A stretch of 13,295 nucleotides of DNA from Phycisphaerae bacterium (GCA_029259995.1 JAJDEC010000020.1:1-13295); one strand, 5' to 3'; counted from the first letter of the stretch, positions 1 to 8,066 are shown. Numbers and translations: made by a program. The notes: generated by a model not told the origin, from the letters alone.

Positions 1-118
1 GATGACATGGGAAAAGACCCTCGCGGTTGGAAACGAGTCGTTTCGGCCTATCGAGAGTATCGGCAATTTCTGCCGGATGGCTTGAGGGCGGCCCCGAAAT
101 GGCCCGCTGGCGCTCCGG

Positions 119-149
119 CATGCCGACGTTGGGCGTCGGCATGGCACCC
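119..149 (+). repeat. CATGC-type hairpin repeat, copy A
   Basis: A perfect 10-bp stem (CATGCCGACG/CGTCGGCATG) with loop TTGGG, followed by GCACCC. The outer CATGC/GCATG and the GCACCC tail are shared with copy B in the same orientation. Four of the five inner base pairs differ while pairing is kept. Confidence 0.7.
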
Positions 150-251
150 ATGTATAGCCGGGAGCCATGATCCCCCCTTCAACGGGAGCATGTGGGAGAG
201 ACAATCATCTGTTGAGCTCGGATTCGTCGTCGAAGCGTCATGGCAGATCGT

Positions 252-283
252 CATGCTTGCCAGGGAGGGCAAGCATGGCACCC
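252..283 (+). repeat. CATGC-type hairpin repeat, copy B (downstream of fliA)
   Basis: A perfect 10-bp stem (CATGCTTGCC/GGCAAGCATG) with a 6-base loop, followed by GCACCC. It lies 18-49 bases past the fliA stop. There is no T run on the minus strand after the stem, so it is not a standard intrinsic terminator, though it could protect the 3' end of the operon mRNA. It is related to copy A at 119-149. Confidence 0.7.
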
Positions 284-300
284 GGGAACTCGCCCACGCG

Positions 301-1101
301 CTATATGCGGAACTCTTTGGTTCGCTGCTTCAGCTGGAATCGCAGTCGATCGACGATGGCCGAGTGCATCTGGCTGACGCGGCTTTCGGAGAGATCCAGC
401 GTCAGGCCAATCTCTTTCATCGTGAGTTCTTCGTAGTAATACAAGACGAGAATGAGCCGTTCCGTGGGCGTGAGGTTTTGCTGGACGAGCGTTTTGAGGT
501 CTTCCTTCTGCAGTTCCTTCTGCGGATCCATCGCGCGTTCGTCGCGGAGGATTTCGACTTCGGAGACGTCGCGTGTCGAGTCCGTCGTGAATGCCTTTCG
601 CGACAGCGATGTCATCGTGACGGCACTGCCGTCGCGCTTGATGCGCTTGAACTCTTCCTTGGAAACGCCGATGCGCACGGCGACTTCCTTGTCGCTGGGC
701 ATGCGGCCGAGTTGGCTTTGCAGCTCCTTCGTCGCCGTCTGCACACGTTGCGAACGATTGCGAACGAGTCTCGGAACCCAGTCCATCGAGCGCAATTCGT
801 CGAGAATCGCGCCGCGAACGCGTGGGGAGCAATAGGTTTCGAATTTGACGCCGCGTTCCAGATCAAACGCCTCGATGGCGTCGATCAGTCCGAACATGCC
901 TGCCGAGACAAGGTCCTCGACGTCGACTTCCGTCGGCAGCTTGGCATGTACGCGATCGGCATTGAAGCGCACGAGCTGTGCGTAATGCTCGACGAGAAAG
1001 TTCCGCAACGCCTCAGTCGGCTGCTTCTTGAACTTGATCCAAACCGACTGAATGTCAACGTCTGTCGCCAGCATATTCGCCGCTCCATTTGGCGTCGCCA
1101 T
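301..1101 (-). CDS. fliA: Flagellar sigma factor FliA (sigma-28, RpoF)
   Basis: Alternative sigma factor for late flagellar genes, 266 residues. Region 2 is at about 36-120: EHYAQLVRFNADRVHAKLP, then EDLVSAGMFGLIDAIEAFD, FETYCSPRVRGAILDELRSM and DWVPR, the last a marker of the FliA/WhiG/SigD group. Region 3 is at about 120-190, with LGRMPSDKEVAVRIGVSKEEF. Region 4 is at about 208-255, with LTPTERLILVLYYYEELTMKEIG and the helix-turn-helix DLSESRVSQMHSAIVDRLR. The ATG at 1101 is preferred; a TTG at 1116 would add five residues and neither has a strong ribosome-binding site. It follows the small membrane protein gene by 54 bases and is the last recognisable gene of the cluster in this window. 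No anti-sigma factor gene (flgM) is visible. Confidence 0.95.
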   Translation of the reverse strand: MATPNGAANMLATDVDIQSVWIKFKKQPTEALRNFLVEHYAQLVRFNADRVHAKLPTEVDVEDLVSAGMFGLIDAIEAFDLERGVKFETYCSPRVRGAILDELRSMDWVPRLVRNRSQRVQTATKELQSQLGRMPSDKEVAVRIGVSKEEFKRIKRDGSAVTMTSLSRKAFTTDSTRDVSEVEILRDERAMDPQKELQKEDLKTLVQQNLTPTERLILVLYYYEELTMKEIGLTLDLSESRVSQMHSAIVDRLRFQLKQRTKEFRI

Positions 1102-1155
1102 GATGACGATGCCCAACTAATTCACTTTGCCGATCCACTGCCGGCGTTTCGGGAT

Positions 1156-1431
1156 CTAGCCGCCGACGACTGTGACGTCGCCTGCCTGATCGTCTGACGC
1201 AGTCGGCTTGGACTCGTGATCCGCTTCCTCGACCTCATCCACCGGCGTCGTGCCGTCGCGGATGATGTGCATTCCGATCCATCCCGCGACAAGCCCCAGC
1301 GCAACGCCGCAGAGCATGCCCTGAACGGCGCGCGGAATCAGATCGCCCGGCGCCGCGCCGGTCACGAGACCGACGAGAATCGTCGAGCTGAAAACGAACA
1401 AACCGCAGATGGATCCGAAAAGTCGAATCAC
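1156..1431 (-). CDS. Unrecognised small two-helix membrane protein between flhG and fliA
   Basis: A 91-residue open frame filling most of the flhG-fliA interval. I do not recognise its family. It begins at GTG (1431); an in-frame stop lies 5 codons upstream, and GAAGG sits about 4 bases before the start, which supports real translation. Two hydrophobic helices are visible, about residues 5-24 (FGSICGLFVFSSTILVGLVT) and 38-57 (GMLCGVALGLVAGWIGMHII). They are joined by a short loop with a proline and an arginine. The C-terminal third (about 60-91) is acidic and polar, probably a cytoplasmic tail. Reading direction, tight placement and hydrophobic pattern favour a true gene. Its position between the flagellar-number regulator and sigma-28 suggests a role in motility, but this is inference from context only. 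Confidence 0.7.
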   Translation of the reverse strand: MIRLFGSICGLFVFSSTILVGLVTGAAPGDLIPRAVQGMLCGVALGLVAGWIGMHIIRDGTTPVDEVEEADHESKPTASDDQAGDVTVVGG

Positions 1432-1509
1432 GATGCCTTCACGTCAACGGCGAACTCAAGGTTCTCGGTCGTCGCCGTACTCTCCGCATCGGCAGCGATT
1501 GCCCCCGAA

Positions 1510-2397
1510 TTAATAGAAATGGCCGAACAATTTTCGAAAAAAACCAGGCGCAGGAAGCGCCCCGTCGTCGCCCGATAGTATTCGTTCCGCCAGTATTGCC
1601 ACGCTGCGCGCGGCGCTGCATCGTGGAACCAGTGAAACGACCGGACAACGCTTGCGAATCGAGATGGGAACATTTTCATCGCGCAGGATCTGCCCGAAAT
1701 CGTCGATGGCGACACTCAGGAATCTCGCGGCGACGGAAGAGACGCGTTCCGAGATCGATCGGCCCTCTCGAATCGACATGGCGCAATTCACGACGAGACC
1801 GATCGGCGGCGTGACGGGCGTGCGGCTAAGCACTTTCACCAATGCGTAAACGTCGGCGATGGCCGTCGGTTCCGGCGTCGTGACGAGCAGCAATCGATGC
1901 GCCGTCTGCGCAAAGGCGAGTACGTTCTGTGAAATACCCGCGCCGCAGTCGAGCAGGATCACGTCCGTCTCCCGCTCCAGGCGGCCGAGCGATTCCAGGA
2001 GCCGTTGCCGTTCGAAGGGGCCGAGATCGGCGACGCCGGCAATGCCGGACGCCCCCGCAATAACGGACAGATTCTGGTCAATCGAAACGGCAACCTCTAC
2101 CAGGCTGCGTTCACCCGTGATCACGTGCGACAGATCGTGCGTTGAATGCACATTCATGGCGACGTCGATATTGGCCGTCCCCAGATCCGCATCAATCAAC
2201 ACAACACGCTGTCCGCGCCGGGCGAGCGTCACCGCGAGATTGACGGCAATGCTCGTCTTGCCGACGCCGCCCTTTCCGCTGGCAATCGCGATCACCTGGG
2301 CGGCACGCGCCTTTGGGGCGATCGGTCGGACCGCCGTTTCGTGATCCGCCATCAGGCGGCGAAGATCCGTCGCCTGATCTGTCGGTAGCGCCGTCAT
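1510..2397 (-). CDS. flhG: FlhG (YlxH/FleN) MinD-like ATPase controlling flagellar number
   Basis: A 295-residue P-loop ATPase of the MinD/ParA family that limits flagellar number and stimulates the FlhF GTPase. The N-terminus contains DQATDLRRLM (7-16), matching the DQAxxLR helix known to activate FlhF in FlhG homologues. The deviant Walker A is GKGGVGKTS (41-49), the switch I aspartate region is LIDADLGTANIDVAM (67-81), and Walker B is VILLDCGAGIS (146-156). The C-terminus ends in an aromatic/basic stretch (FFRKLFGHFY) that could be the membrane-targeting helix typical of MinD-like proteins. The start overlaps the flhF stop by 4 bases (ATGA). Position directly after flhF and the activator motif separate it from a plain MinD. 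Confidence 0.95.
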   Translation of the reverse strand: MTALPTDQATDLRRLMADHETAVRPIAPKARAAQVIAIASGKGGVGKTSIAVNLAVTLARRGQRVVLIDADLGTANIDVAMNVHSTHDLSHVITGERSLVEVAVSIDQNLSVIAGASGIAGVADLGPFERQRLLESLGRLERETDVILLDCGAGISQNVLAFAQTAHRLLLVTTPEPTAIADVYALVKVLSRTPVTPPIGLVVNCAMSIREGRSISERVSSVAARFLSVAIDDFGQILRDENVPISIRKRCPVVSLVPRCSAARSVAILAERILSGDDGALPAPGFFRKLFGHFY

Positions 2398-3872
2398 ATC
2401 GCGACTCCCATCTGCTCCTTGCGCGAGCGCTGCATGAGATCGTTCGGGTCGTCAAACCCGAGAATGAGCTTCGCCAGCTTGCCCGTACTCGCGATCTGAA
2501 TATCGTCCGGCACGGCCTGGCCGTTCGTCAGGTAAGAAACTTGCAGGTCGACTCGCTTCAGCGTGTTGAGAATCACGCCGAGCCCGACGGCCTCGTCGAG
2601 CTTTGTAAAGATCAACTGCGTCACACCGAGCGGACGAAAACGCTCGATGGCCTCGCGCGTCGTTCGATCGCGGCTCGTGCTGGACAACACGAGATGCACC
2701 TGATCGGCGCGCGCGGCGCGAAGAAAATCGTGCAGCTCCGCGATGCGCGGATCGTCTTTCTGGCTGCGACCCGCCGTATCGATGAGGATCAGATCCATGT
2801 TGCTCATACGATCGATCGCACTCCGAAGATCGCCCGGCGACAGGACGGAAATCAACGGGACCTTGAGAATCTGGGCATAAGTTCGCAACTGTTCGACGGC
2901 CGCGATTCGATACGAGTCAATCGTGATGAACCCGACGCTCTTGCGCTCGCGAAGCTTCATGTTCGCGGCGAGCTTGGCAATCGTCGTCGTTTTGCCGACA
3001 CCCGTCGGACCGACAAGCGCAACCACGGTCGGTCGACCGGGCCGCGCCAACTTGAGCGGCGATGGCGTCGGAAGCATTTCACCGACGAGTCTTCGCAGTT
3101 CCATCCGCACAATCTCGTCAGCAACACGGACATTTCGTCGTACGCCAAGGTTCTTGGCGGCGCGATGCAGCAGTTCGCGGGCGAGCTGTTCTTCGACTTC
3201 CTGCGAAATCAGATGCGAATAGAAGCTGGTCAGCGACTCGGGCGCGTCGGGAAAGGCGGATCGATCCGAACGATCGACGAGATTCCGCACCATCTGGCGA
3301 ATCTCCTCGATTTCGCTGCGGATATCCGTATCGACTTCGATTGCCACATCCGTATTTACTTCCGGCGGCATGGGCAAGTCGAACGACGCCGTGTCGATCA
3401 GTGCTATTCCGGCCTTCTTCGGTTGCGGCGGAGGCACGTCCTGCTTGCGCGGCGGCGTTACCACGCCGCCCTTTCGAAACTGCATTCCGCTGACGGGCTT
3501 GCTTCGCCCCGCGACTGGAGGCGTCGCAGCCGGCTTCCGAGCGCTGGCGGACGCCGCCGACTCTCGCGCTTCGACGGCGCCGTATGCCTTGACGGCGGCC
3601 TGCGCCATGGCGACGCTGCGCGACAACGTCGAGTCCTCGGCAGGCGCGTCTGTTGATTGTGCATCCGTTGGCCGAGGCGCCGGTTTTCTGGCGCCGGCCG
3701 CGCGTGTGTCCGATGTTGCCGTGATCTCGACGATCGGCCTCGCTCCAACGCCGAGGACGCCGCCGCGCCGAAGCGTTCGCGTGTGCAGAATCACGGCGTC
3801 CGGTCCAAGCTCTTTCTTGACCTTGGCGAGCGCCTCCGACATCGTCCGGGCTTGATACGTTTTAAGCTTCAT
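2394..3872 (-). CDS. flhF: Flagellar biosynthesis GTPase FlhF
   Basis: SRP-type GTPase of 492 residues that marks the site of flagellum assembly, usually at a cell pole, and works with FlhG. The N-terminal B domain begins MKLKTYQARTMSEALAKVKKELGPDAVIL (about 1-55). A long, Ala/Pro/Ser-rich, poorly conserved linker follows (about 55-165), then a helical N domain (about 180-275). The G domain has a P-loop GPTGVGKTT (288-296), TIDSYRIAAVEQLRTYA (317-333), DTAGR (365-369) and TKLDE (423-427). The sequence VSYLTNGQAVPDDIQIA (445-461) near the end is typical of SRP GTPases. All nucleotide-binding motifs are intact. It overlaps flhA by 11 bases and flhG by 4 bases, suggesting coupled translation with its regulatory partner. 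Confidence 0.97.
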   Translation of the reverse strand: MKLKTYQARTMSEALAKVKKELGPDAVILHTRTLRRGGVLGVGARPIVEITATSDTRAAGARKPAPRPTDAQSTDAPAEDSTLSRSVAMAQAAVKAYGAVEARESAASASARKPAATPPVAGRSKPVSGMQFRKGGVVTPPRKQDVPPPQPKKAGIALIDTASFDLPMPPEVNTDVAIEVDTDIRSEIEEIRQMVRNLVDRSDRSAFPDAPESLTSFYSHLISQEVEEQLARELLHRAAKNLGVRRNVRVADEIVRMELRRLVGEMLPTPSPLKLARPGRPTVVALVGPTGVGKTTTIAKLAANMKLRERKSVGFITIDSYRIAAVEQLRTYAQILKVPLISVLSPGDLRSAIDRMSNMDLILIDTAGRSQKDDPRIAELHDFLRAARADQVHLVLSSTSRDRTTREAIERFRPLGVTQLIFTKLDEAVGLGVILNTLKRVDLQVSYLTNGQAVPDDIQIASTGKLAKLILGFDDPNDLMQRSRKEQMGVAI

Positions 3873-5955
3873 CTTCGATTGTCACCATGCCATGGGTTCG
3901 CACGTTCACGCCGCGAACAATTTCGTTGTATCCAAGAACCGCCACATTCGGCAGCGTCGATTCGATCAGTCGCCGGATCCATTGCCGAACCTGCGGCGAA
4001 GCAACGACAACAGGAGAATGACCGCCGCTCTTGGCGGCGGCCGCTTCGATTTCATCGCGAACCGACGTGACGATCCGCGTCGCCATCGCCGGGGGCAGTG
4101 TCATGAACGCCCCGCGATCGCTTCGTTCAACGTTTGAATTGATCGCATCCTCAACGGCCGGATCCAGCGTCACGGCGTGCAGATTGGAGTCGCCGTCGAT
4201 GTGCTGTTCGCAAATGGTTCGCGCCAGTGCATTCCGCGCGTACTCCGCGAGAATCTCCGCATCTTTCGTTCGACTTGCCCAGTCGCCGAGCGTTTCAATG
4301 ATCGTCCCCAGGTCGCGAACCGGCACGCGCTCCTTCAACAGCAGCGACAGAACGGCCTGCAACTCGCCCATCTTCATCACATCGGGGATGATCTCTTCGA
4401 CGAGCTTCGGACTCGTCTCCTTCAGCGTCTCGACGAGCTTGTTCACGTCTTCGCGGTTCAGCAGCTCGGCCGCGTATCGTTTGATCAGTTCCGTCAGATG
4501 CGTCGAAAGCACGCTCGACGGACCCACGACTGTATAGTTCCGATGCTCCGCCGTCGCGCGATCCGACTCCGGTATCCACAGCGCATCCAGTCCGAAGGCG
4601 GGCTCCTTCGTATCGATTCCGTGAATCGGCTCGCTGACGGCGCCCGAGTCGATGGCGAGGTAATGCCCCGGCATCGTTTCGCCCTTGGCGATTCTCGCGC
4701 CGCGCAGTTTCACGACGTATTCGTTCGGCTGCAGCGCCACGTTGTCACGAATCCGGATCGGCGGAACCAATACGCCCAGTTCCGTCGCAATCTGTCGTCG
4801 TATGTTCTGAATGCGATCGAGCAAATCGCCGCCCTGGTTCTTGTCGACCAGTTTGATCAGGCCGTAGCCGACTTCCAGCTCCAGTGCATCGACAGCGAGG
4901 CACTTCTCGATCTTCTCAGGTTCCTTGGGCTTCGTGTCCTGCTTGCGCTGCTTGGCTTCTGATGCCTTGCGTTCGCGACCGAGCAGCAGGTAGCCGATGC
5001 CGCCGACGCCCGAACCGATCAGAATGAGCGGCGGCTTGGGCAGTGGCGTCGCCAGCAGGATGGCCAGAAAACCGCACGCGAGCAGCATCGCGATCGGTCG
5101 CGAGCCGAGTTGCCCGATCAACTCTTCGCCCATGCTGCTCTTGGCCGTCGAGCGCGTCACGATCATGCCGGCCGCAATCGATACGAGGAATGCGGGAACC
5201 TGTGTGACGAGACCGTCGCCGATCGTCAGCTTCGTGAAGACTTCAATGCACTGAAGCAGATCGAGGTCCTTCTCGACCATCCCGACGTAGATGCCGCCGA
5301 AAATATTGACGATCGTGATGATGATGCCCGCAATGGCGTCGCCGCGGACAAACTTGCTGGAACCGTCCATGGCCCCGTAGAAGTCCGCCTCGCGCGTGAT
5401 GTTCTCGCGCCGACGGCGCGCCTCGCCCTCGTCGATCATTCCCGCCGAGAGATCCGCGTCGATCGCCATCTGCTTGCCCGGCATGGCGTCGAGCGTGAAT
5501 CGCGCCGCGACTTCCGCGATGCGCGTGGCACCCTTGGTGATCACGACGAATTGAATCACGGTGATGATGACGAAGATGATCACGCCGACGGCGATCGAAC
5601 CCGCAGCGACGAATCCCGCGAACTCCTCAATCACACGCCCTGCCGCGCCTGTCGTACCGTCGGCATTCGTGAGAATCAAACGCGTCGTCGCCGTGTTCAG
5701 GACGAGCCGTAGCAGCGTCATCGATAACAGCAGCGATGGAAAGGAAGAGAACTCGAGCGGACCATTCATATACATGACGGTCAGCAGCACGAGGGCACTC
5801 AGCGTGATATTCGCGATCAACAGAAAGTCGAGAACGGGCGTCGGCAGCGGAATCAGAATGACAAGCACCAGCGACATCGCCATCATCGGGAATGCAATGC
5901 CCCGATGCTGATGCAGAAAGTTCGTCGCTCGAATGAAAGGTGTCGCTGCCGCCAT
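3862..5955 (-). CDS. flhA: Flagellar export gate protein FlhA
   Basis: Largest export gate subunit, 697 residues. It forms a nine-fold ring and its cytoplasmic domain docks substrates and chaperones. The N-terminal half (to about 325) is membrane-embedded, with helices at about 23-35, 42-62, 70-90, 115-140, 205-226, 250-266, 288-303 and 309-325. The FHIPEP-family core is clear: TRLILTNADGTTGAAGRVIE (91-110), then ATRIAEVAARFTLDAMPGKQ, then MAIDADLSAGMIDEGEARRR, and DGSSKFVRGDAIAG (197-210). A lysine-rich linker (about 330-350) joins the cytoplasmic domain, which includes LELEVGYGLIKLVD, VPPIRIRDN, EYVVKLRGARIAKGE and, near the end, VLGYNEIVRGVNV. The length is normal for the family. The ATG at 5955 follows the repeat-filled 179-base gap after flhB, and the stop overlaps flhF by 11 bases. 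Confidence 0.98.
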   Translation of the reverse strand: MAAATPFIRATNFLHQHRGIAFPMMAMSLVLVILIPLPTPVLDFLLIANITLSALVLLTVMYMNGPLEFSSFPSLLLSMTLLRLVLNTATTRLILTNADGTTGAAGRVIEEFAGFVAAGSIAVGVIIFVIITVIQFVVITKGATRIAEVAARFTLDAMPGKQMAIDADLSAGMIDEGEARRRRENITREADFYGAMDGSSKFVRGDAIAGIIITIVNIFGGIYVGMVEKDLDLLQCIEVFTKLTIGDGLVTQVPAFLVSIAAGMIVTRSTAKSSMGEELIGQLGSRPIAMLLACGFLAILLATPLPKPPLILIGSGVGGIGYLLLGRERKASEAKQRKQDTKPKEPEKIEKCLAVDALELEVGYGLIKLVDKNQGGDLLDRIQNIRRQIATELGVLVPPIRIRDNVALQPNEYVVKLRGARIAKGETMPGHYLAIDSGAVSEPIHGIDTKEPAFGLDALWIPESDRATAEHRNYTVVGPSSVLSTHLTELIKRYAAELLNREDVNKLVETLKETSPKLVEEIIPDVMKMGELQAVLSLLLKERVPVRDLGTIIETLGDWASRTKDAEILAEYARNALARTICEQHIDGDSNLHAVTLDPAVEDAINSNVERSDRGAFMTLPPAMATRIVTSVRDEIEAAAAKSGGHSPVVVASPQVRQWIRRLIESTLPNVAVLGYNEIVRGVNVRTHGMVTIEDEA

Positions 5956-5990
5956 AACGCTTCTGACTGATACTCCCGTTCAGACTGCCG

Positions 5991-6018
5991 TAGCGTCCGC
6001 CCTCTGTGGCGGACGACG
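5991..6018 (+). repeat. Hairpin repeat unit 1 in the flhB-flhA gap
   Basis: A 28-base unit beginning TAGCG and ending CGACG, with a 7-bp stem (GTCCGCC/GGCGGAC) and CTCTGT loop. It matches the unit at 6053-6080 on the other strand at 23 of 28 positions. It has no T run, so it is not a standard terminator. It looks like a REP-type intergenic palindrome. Confidence 0.7.
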
Positions 6019-6052
6019 TATCACGACGGAAAACGCTCCGTTCAACTGTCTT

Positions 6053-6080
6053 CGTCGGCCCCCACTGAGGGAGGCCGCTA
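6053..6080 (-). repeat. Hairpin repeat unit 2, inverted relative to unit 1
   Basis: On the minus strand this also begins TAGCG and ends CGACG, with a stem GGCCTCC/GGGGGCC and CTCAGT loop. Four of the five differences from unit 1 are at two paired stem positions (T-A becomes G-C, and G-C becomes T-G wobble), so the hairpin is preserved. The opposite orientation recalls paired REP/BIME elements. Confidence 0.7.
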
Positions 6081-6088
6081 CACTGCGC

Positions 6089-6109
6089 CGGCCCCACCAA
6101 TGCGGGCCG
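6089..6109. repeat. Third hairpin in the flhB-flhA gap
   Basis: A 6-bp stem (CGGCCC/GGGCCG) around a 9-base loop, 8 bases from repeat unit 2. It may be part of the same composite repeat. It lies 25 bases from the flhB stop. Confidence 0.45.
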
Positions 6110-6134
6110 CGTCGCAAATCGCCATGCAAAGTCG

Positions 6135-7229
6135 CTACGCCGCCCGCGTTTTCTGCGGCTTCCGCTGCATCTTCTTGCCGCTCAATCGATAGACATACGC
6201 CAGGATTTCCGCGATCGCCTGATAGAATCGCTCCGGAACTTCCTGGTTGACTTCGACCGTCTTGTACAACGCCTGCGCCAGCGGCTTTCGCTCGATGATC
6301 GGTATACCATGCGTAATCGCGATCTCACGAATCTTCCTGGCAAGATGATCGGCGCCCTTGGCCACGACTTTCGGGGCAGCCATGGCGTCGGAGTTGTATT
6401 TGATCGCAATCGCCAGTTCTGTCGGATTCGTCACAACGACGTCGGCCGTGGGTACGGCCTTCTGAATTCGCTGCATCGCCGCCGTCATCTGCATGCGTCG
6501 CCGACGCTGCCGCAGTTGCGGATCGCCCTCCATGCTGCGCATTTCTTCCCGAACTTCCTGCTTCGACATGCGCAGGTCGCGATTGTGTTTGAATTTCTGC
6601 CAGGTGAAATCGATCAGCGCGATGACCAGCAATGCAATGCCCAAGAGGAGTCCGATGTCGTAGAGCACCTGCGCAAGCTGAATCAGCAGCGGCCAGCCAC
6701 TCAGGGCCATTGCCGCCATAATGTCTTCGAGTCGATCGTTGATCGCCACGACGGCAACAGCCGTCACGACACCGAGCTTGAACAGATTCATCACGAGCTG
6801 CATCGCCGTCCGCGAGCTGAAGATCCGTTGGACGCCGTTGATCGGATTCAACTTGTCGAGCTTCGGCGTCAATGGTTCCGTCGTGAAAATGAATCCGACT
6901 TGCAGCAGATTGGACGCGACCGCCAGGAGAATGAGCACGACGAGAACCGGGCCCGCCGCCCCGAGGATCAGCATCCCGATCTGTGGAACGATCGTGGCAA
7001 GATCCAGCGCCAGGTCCGCCGACGACTCCGTCATGGAAAGATTGCGTCGCATTGTCTCATGCAGCGAGCCGATCATCTGCGGACCGAAGATGCGCAGACC
7101 GATCAGCCCGCCCAGAAGCAGCAGCGCCGAATTGAGATCCGTGCTTCTTGCGATCTGTCCCTTGTTGCGCGCCTCCGACAGACGTCGCGGCGTTGGCGCT
7201 TCCGTTTTTTCGCCGGCATCATCCGGCAT
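6135..7229 (-). CDS. flhB: Flagellar export apparatus protein FlhB, with NPTE cleavage motif
   Basis: The 364-residue substrate-specificity switch of the flagellar export gate; autocleavage is known to change export from rod/hook proteins to filament proteins. The N-terminus is typical (GEKTEAPTPRRLSEARNKGQIARS). Four membrane helices are at about 32-50, 84-112, 143-163 and 188-209. A basic linker (QRRRRMQ, 241-247) leads to the cytoplasmic domain. The autocleavage site reads NPTE (268-271) instead of the usual NPTH, with the conserved ELAIAIKY directly after. The C-terminal domain is complete: KGADHLARKIREIA, HGIPIIERKPLAQALY, VPERFYQAIAEILAYVY. The ATG at 7229 has GGGGAGG 5 bases upstream and overlaps the fliR end by 11 bases. 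The asparagine and proline of the cleavage site are intact, so cleavage is expected. Confidence 0.97.
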   Translation of the reverse strand: MPDDAGEKTEAPTPRRLSEARNKGQIARSTDLNSALLLLGGLIGLRIFGPQMIGSLHETMRRNLSMTESSADLALDLATIVPQIGMLILGAAGPVLVVLILLAVASNLLQVGFIFTTEPLTPKLDKLNPINGVQRIFSSRTAMQLVMNLFKLGVVTAVAVVAINDRLEDIMAAMALSGWPLLIQLAQVLYDIGLLLGIALLVIALIDFTWQKFKHNRDLRMSKQEVREEMRSMEGDPQLRQRRRRMQMTAAMQRIQKAVPTADVVVTNPTELAIAIKYNSDAMAAPKVVAKGADHLARKIREIAITHGIPIIERKPLAQALYKTVEVNQEVPERFYQAIAEILAYVYRLSGKKMQRKPQKTRAA

Positions 7230-8031
7230 CGGCGCCTCCCCGGATCAAGGCCGTCGCGGACGTTTCGAAGAACGCCCCCGCCTGGTCGAGACTGTGATCG
7301 ATCGCGTTGAGAATCATGTCTTCCGCGAATCCGATCGTGATGGCCGCCACAAACAGCGCGGCCCCGATTTTCAGGCTGAAACCGACCGAGAGAATATTCA
7401 ACTGGGGCATCGTCTTCGTCAGGAAGCCCATCAACAACGACGTGACAAACAGCGCCAGAATCGTCGGCCCCGCCAATCGAATCGCCAGTTCAAACATGTC
7501 GCTCATCATGGCGATCAAGAATTCACCCACGGACCCATCGAACGACGCCAGTAGCGGCGGCACATTCTCGAAGCTCGACAGCAGCACCATGATGACGGCG
7601 ATGTGTCCGCGCGCGAGGAGAAACACGGCTGTCACAGTAAAGAACCAGACCTGGTCGAGAACCGTCGACTCCTCGTCGAAGATCGGATTGAAGACAGTGC
7701 CCAGGGCCATGCCGGCCTGATGGCTGATGATCTTGCCGCCCGTCTGCGCCGAGTAAAAGACAATCGCCGCCGCAAAGCCGAGGAGATAGCCGATCATCAG
7801 TTCGCCGACCATGCCCGTCGCGGCCATCCCGATCGTTACGTCCGTCGGCAGATGCGGTTGCACGACTGGGAACGCCATCAACGAAAGCGTGGCGATGAGC
7901 CAGATCTTGATCGGCAGTGGAATCTGCTTGCTCGAGAACATCGGCGTCGCCAGGACCAGCCCCGCGACGCGCGCAACCACCAGCCCGAACGCGGGCAGCA
8001 GCATCTGGTATCGCAGGAGTTCGAACGGCAT
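7219..8031 (-). CDS. fliR: Flagellar export gate protein FliR
   Basis: Export gate membrane subunit of 270 residues, present in one copy in the FliPQR complex. Hydrophobic helices cover most of the protein: about 10-29, 42-56, 69-93, 126-153, 171-203 and 217-236. Family markers include RVAGLVLATPMF near the start, the GxxxG-like EVGY-type segment VGELMIGYLLGFAAAIVFYSAQTGGKIISHQAGM, and MGFLTKTMPQLNILSVGFSLKI (201-222). The ATG at 8031 has AGGA about 9 bases upstream. The stop lies inside the start of flhB, an 11-base overlap. This gene and fliQ are separated by a repeat-filled gap, so its expression may depend on read-through of that structure. Confidence 0.96.
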   Translation of the reverse strand: MPFELLRYQMLLPAFGLVVARVAGLVLATPMFSSKQIPLPIKIWLIATLSLMAFPVVQPHLPTDVTIGMAATGMVGELMIGYLLGFAAAIVFYSAQTGGKIISHQAGMALGTVFNPIFDEESTVLDQVWFFTVTAVFLLARGHIAVIMVLLSSFENVPPLLASFDGSVGEFLIAMMSDMFELAIRLAGPTILALFVTSLLMGFLTKTMPQLNILSVGFSLKIGAALFVAAITIGFAEDMILNAIDHSLDQAGAFFETSATALIRGGADAG

Positions 8032-8066
8032 TCAGTACTTCCTCAGTTCCCATCGTGCGCCCTCAA

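Larger units (their letters stand above)
1..300. other. Non-coding region at the left edge, downstream of fliA
   Basis: No convincing gene is seen here. Open frames that cross it on either strand have no recognisable protein pattern. The region contains the two CATGC-type hairpins and a small 5-bp hairpin (CGGCA/TGCCG, 61-75). It probably separates the flagellar operon from the next unit beyond the window. Confidence 0.5.

Noticed and set aside
252..277. Hairpin B as a classical rho-independent terminator for fliA
   Set aside because: The stem is strong but no T run follows on the minus strand, so it is listed as a repeat instead.
119..283. The two CATGC hairpins as a CRISPR array
   Set aside because: Only two units, with different stems and 133-base periodicity; there are no identical repeats or regular spacers.
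7..1197. A 396-codon open frame on the plus strand at the left edge
   Set aside because: It covers fliA in antisense and crosses the hairpin repeats and the end of the small membrane gene. It shows no recognisable protein features.
2313..3656. A 447-codon open frame on the plus strand
   Set aside because: It lies opposite flhF and the start of flhG, both of which have clear motifs. Its translation is rich in Arg and His with no domain pattern, as expected for an antisense frame in GC-rich DNA.
6309..7310. A 333-codon plus-strand frame opposite flhB
   Set aside because: Fully explained by flhB on the other strand; its translation is low-quality Arg/His/Gln-rich sequence.
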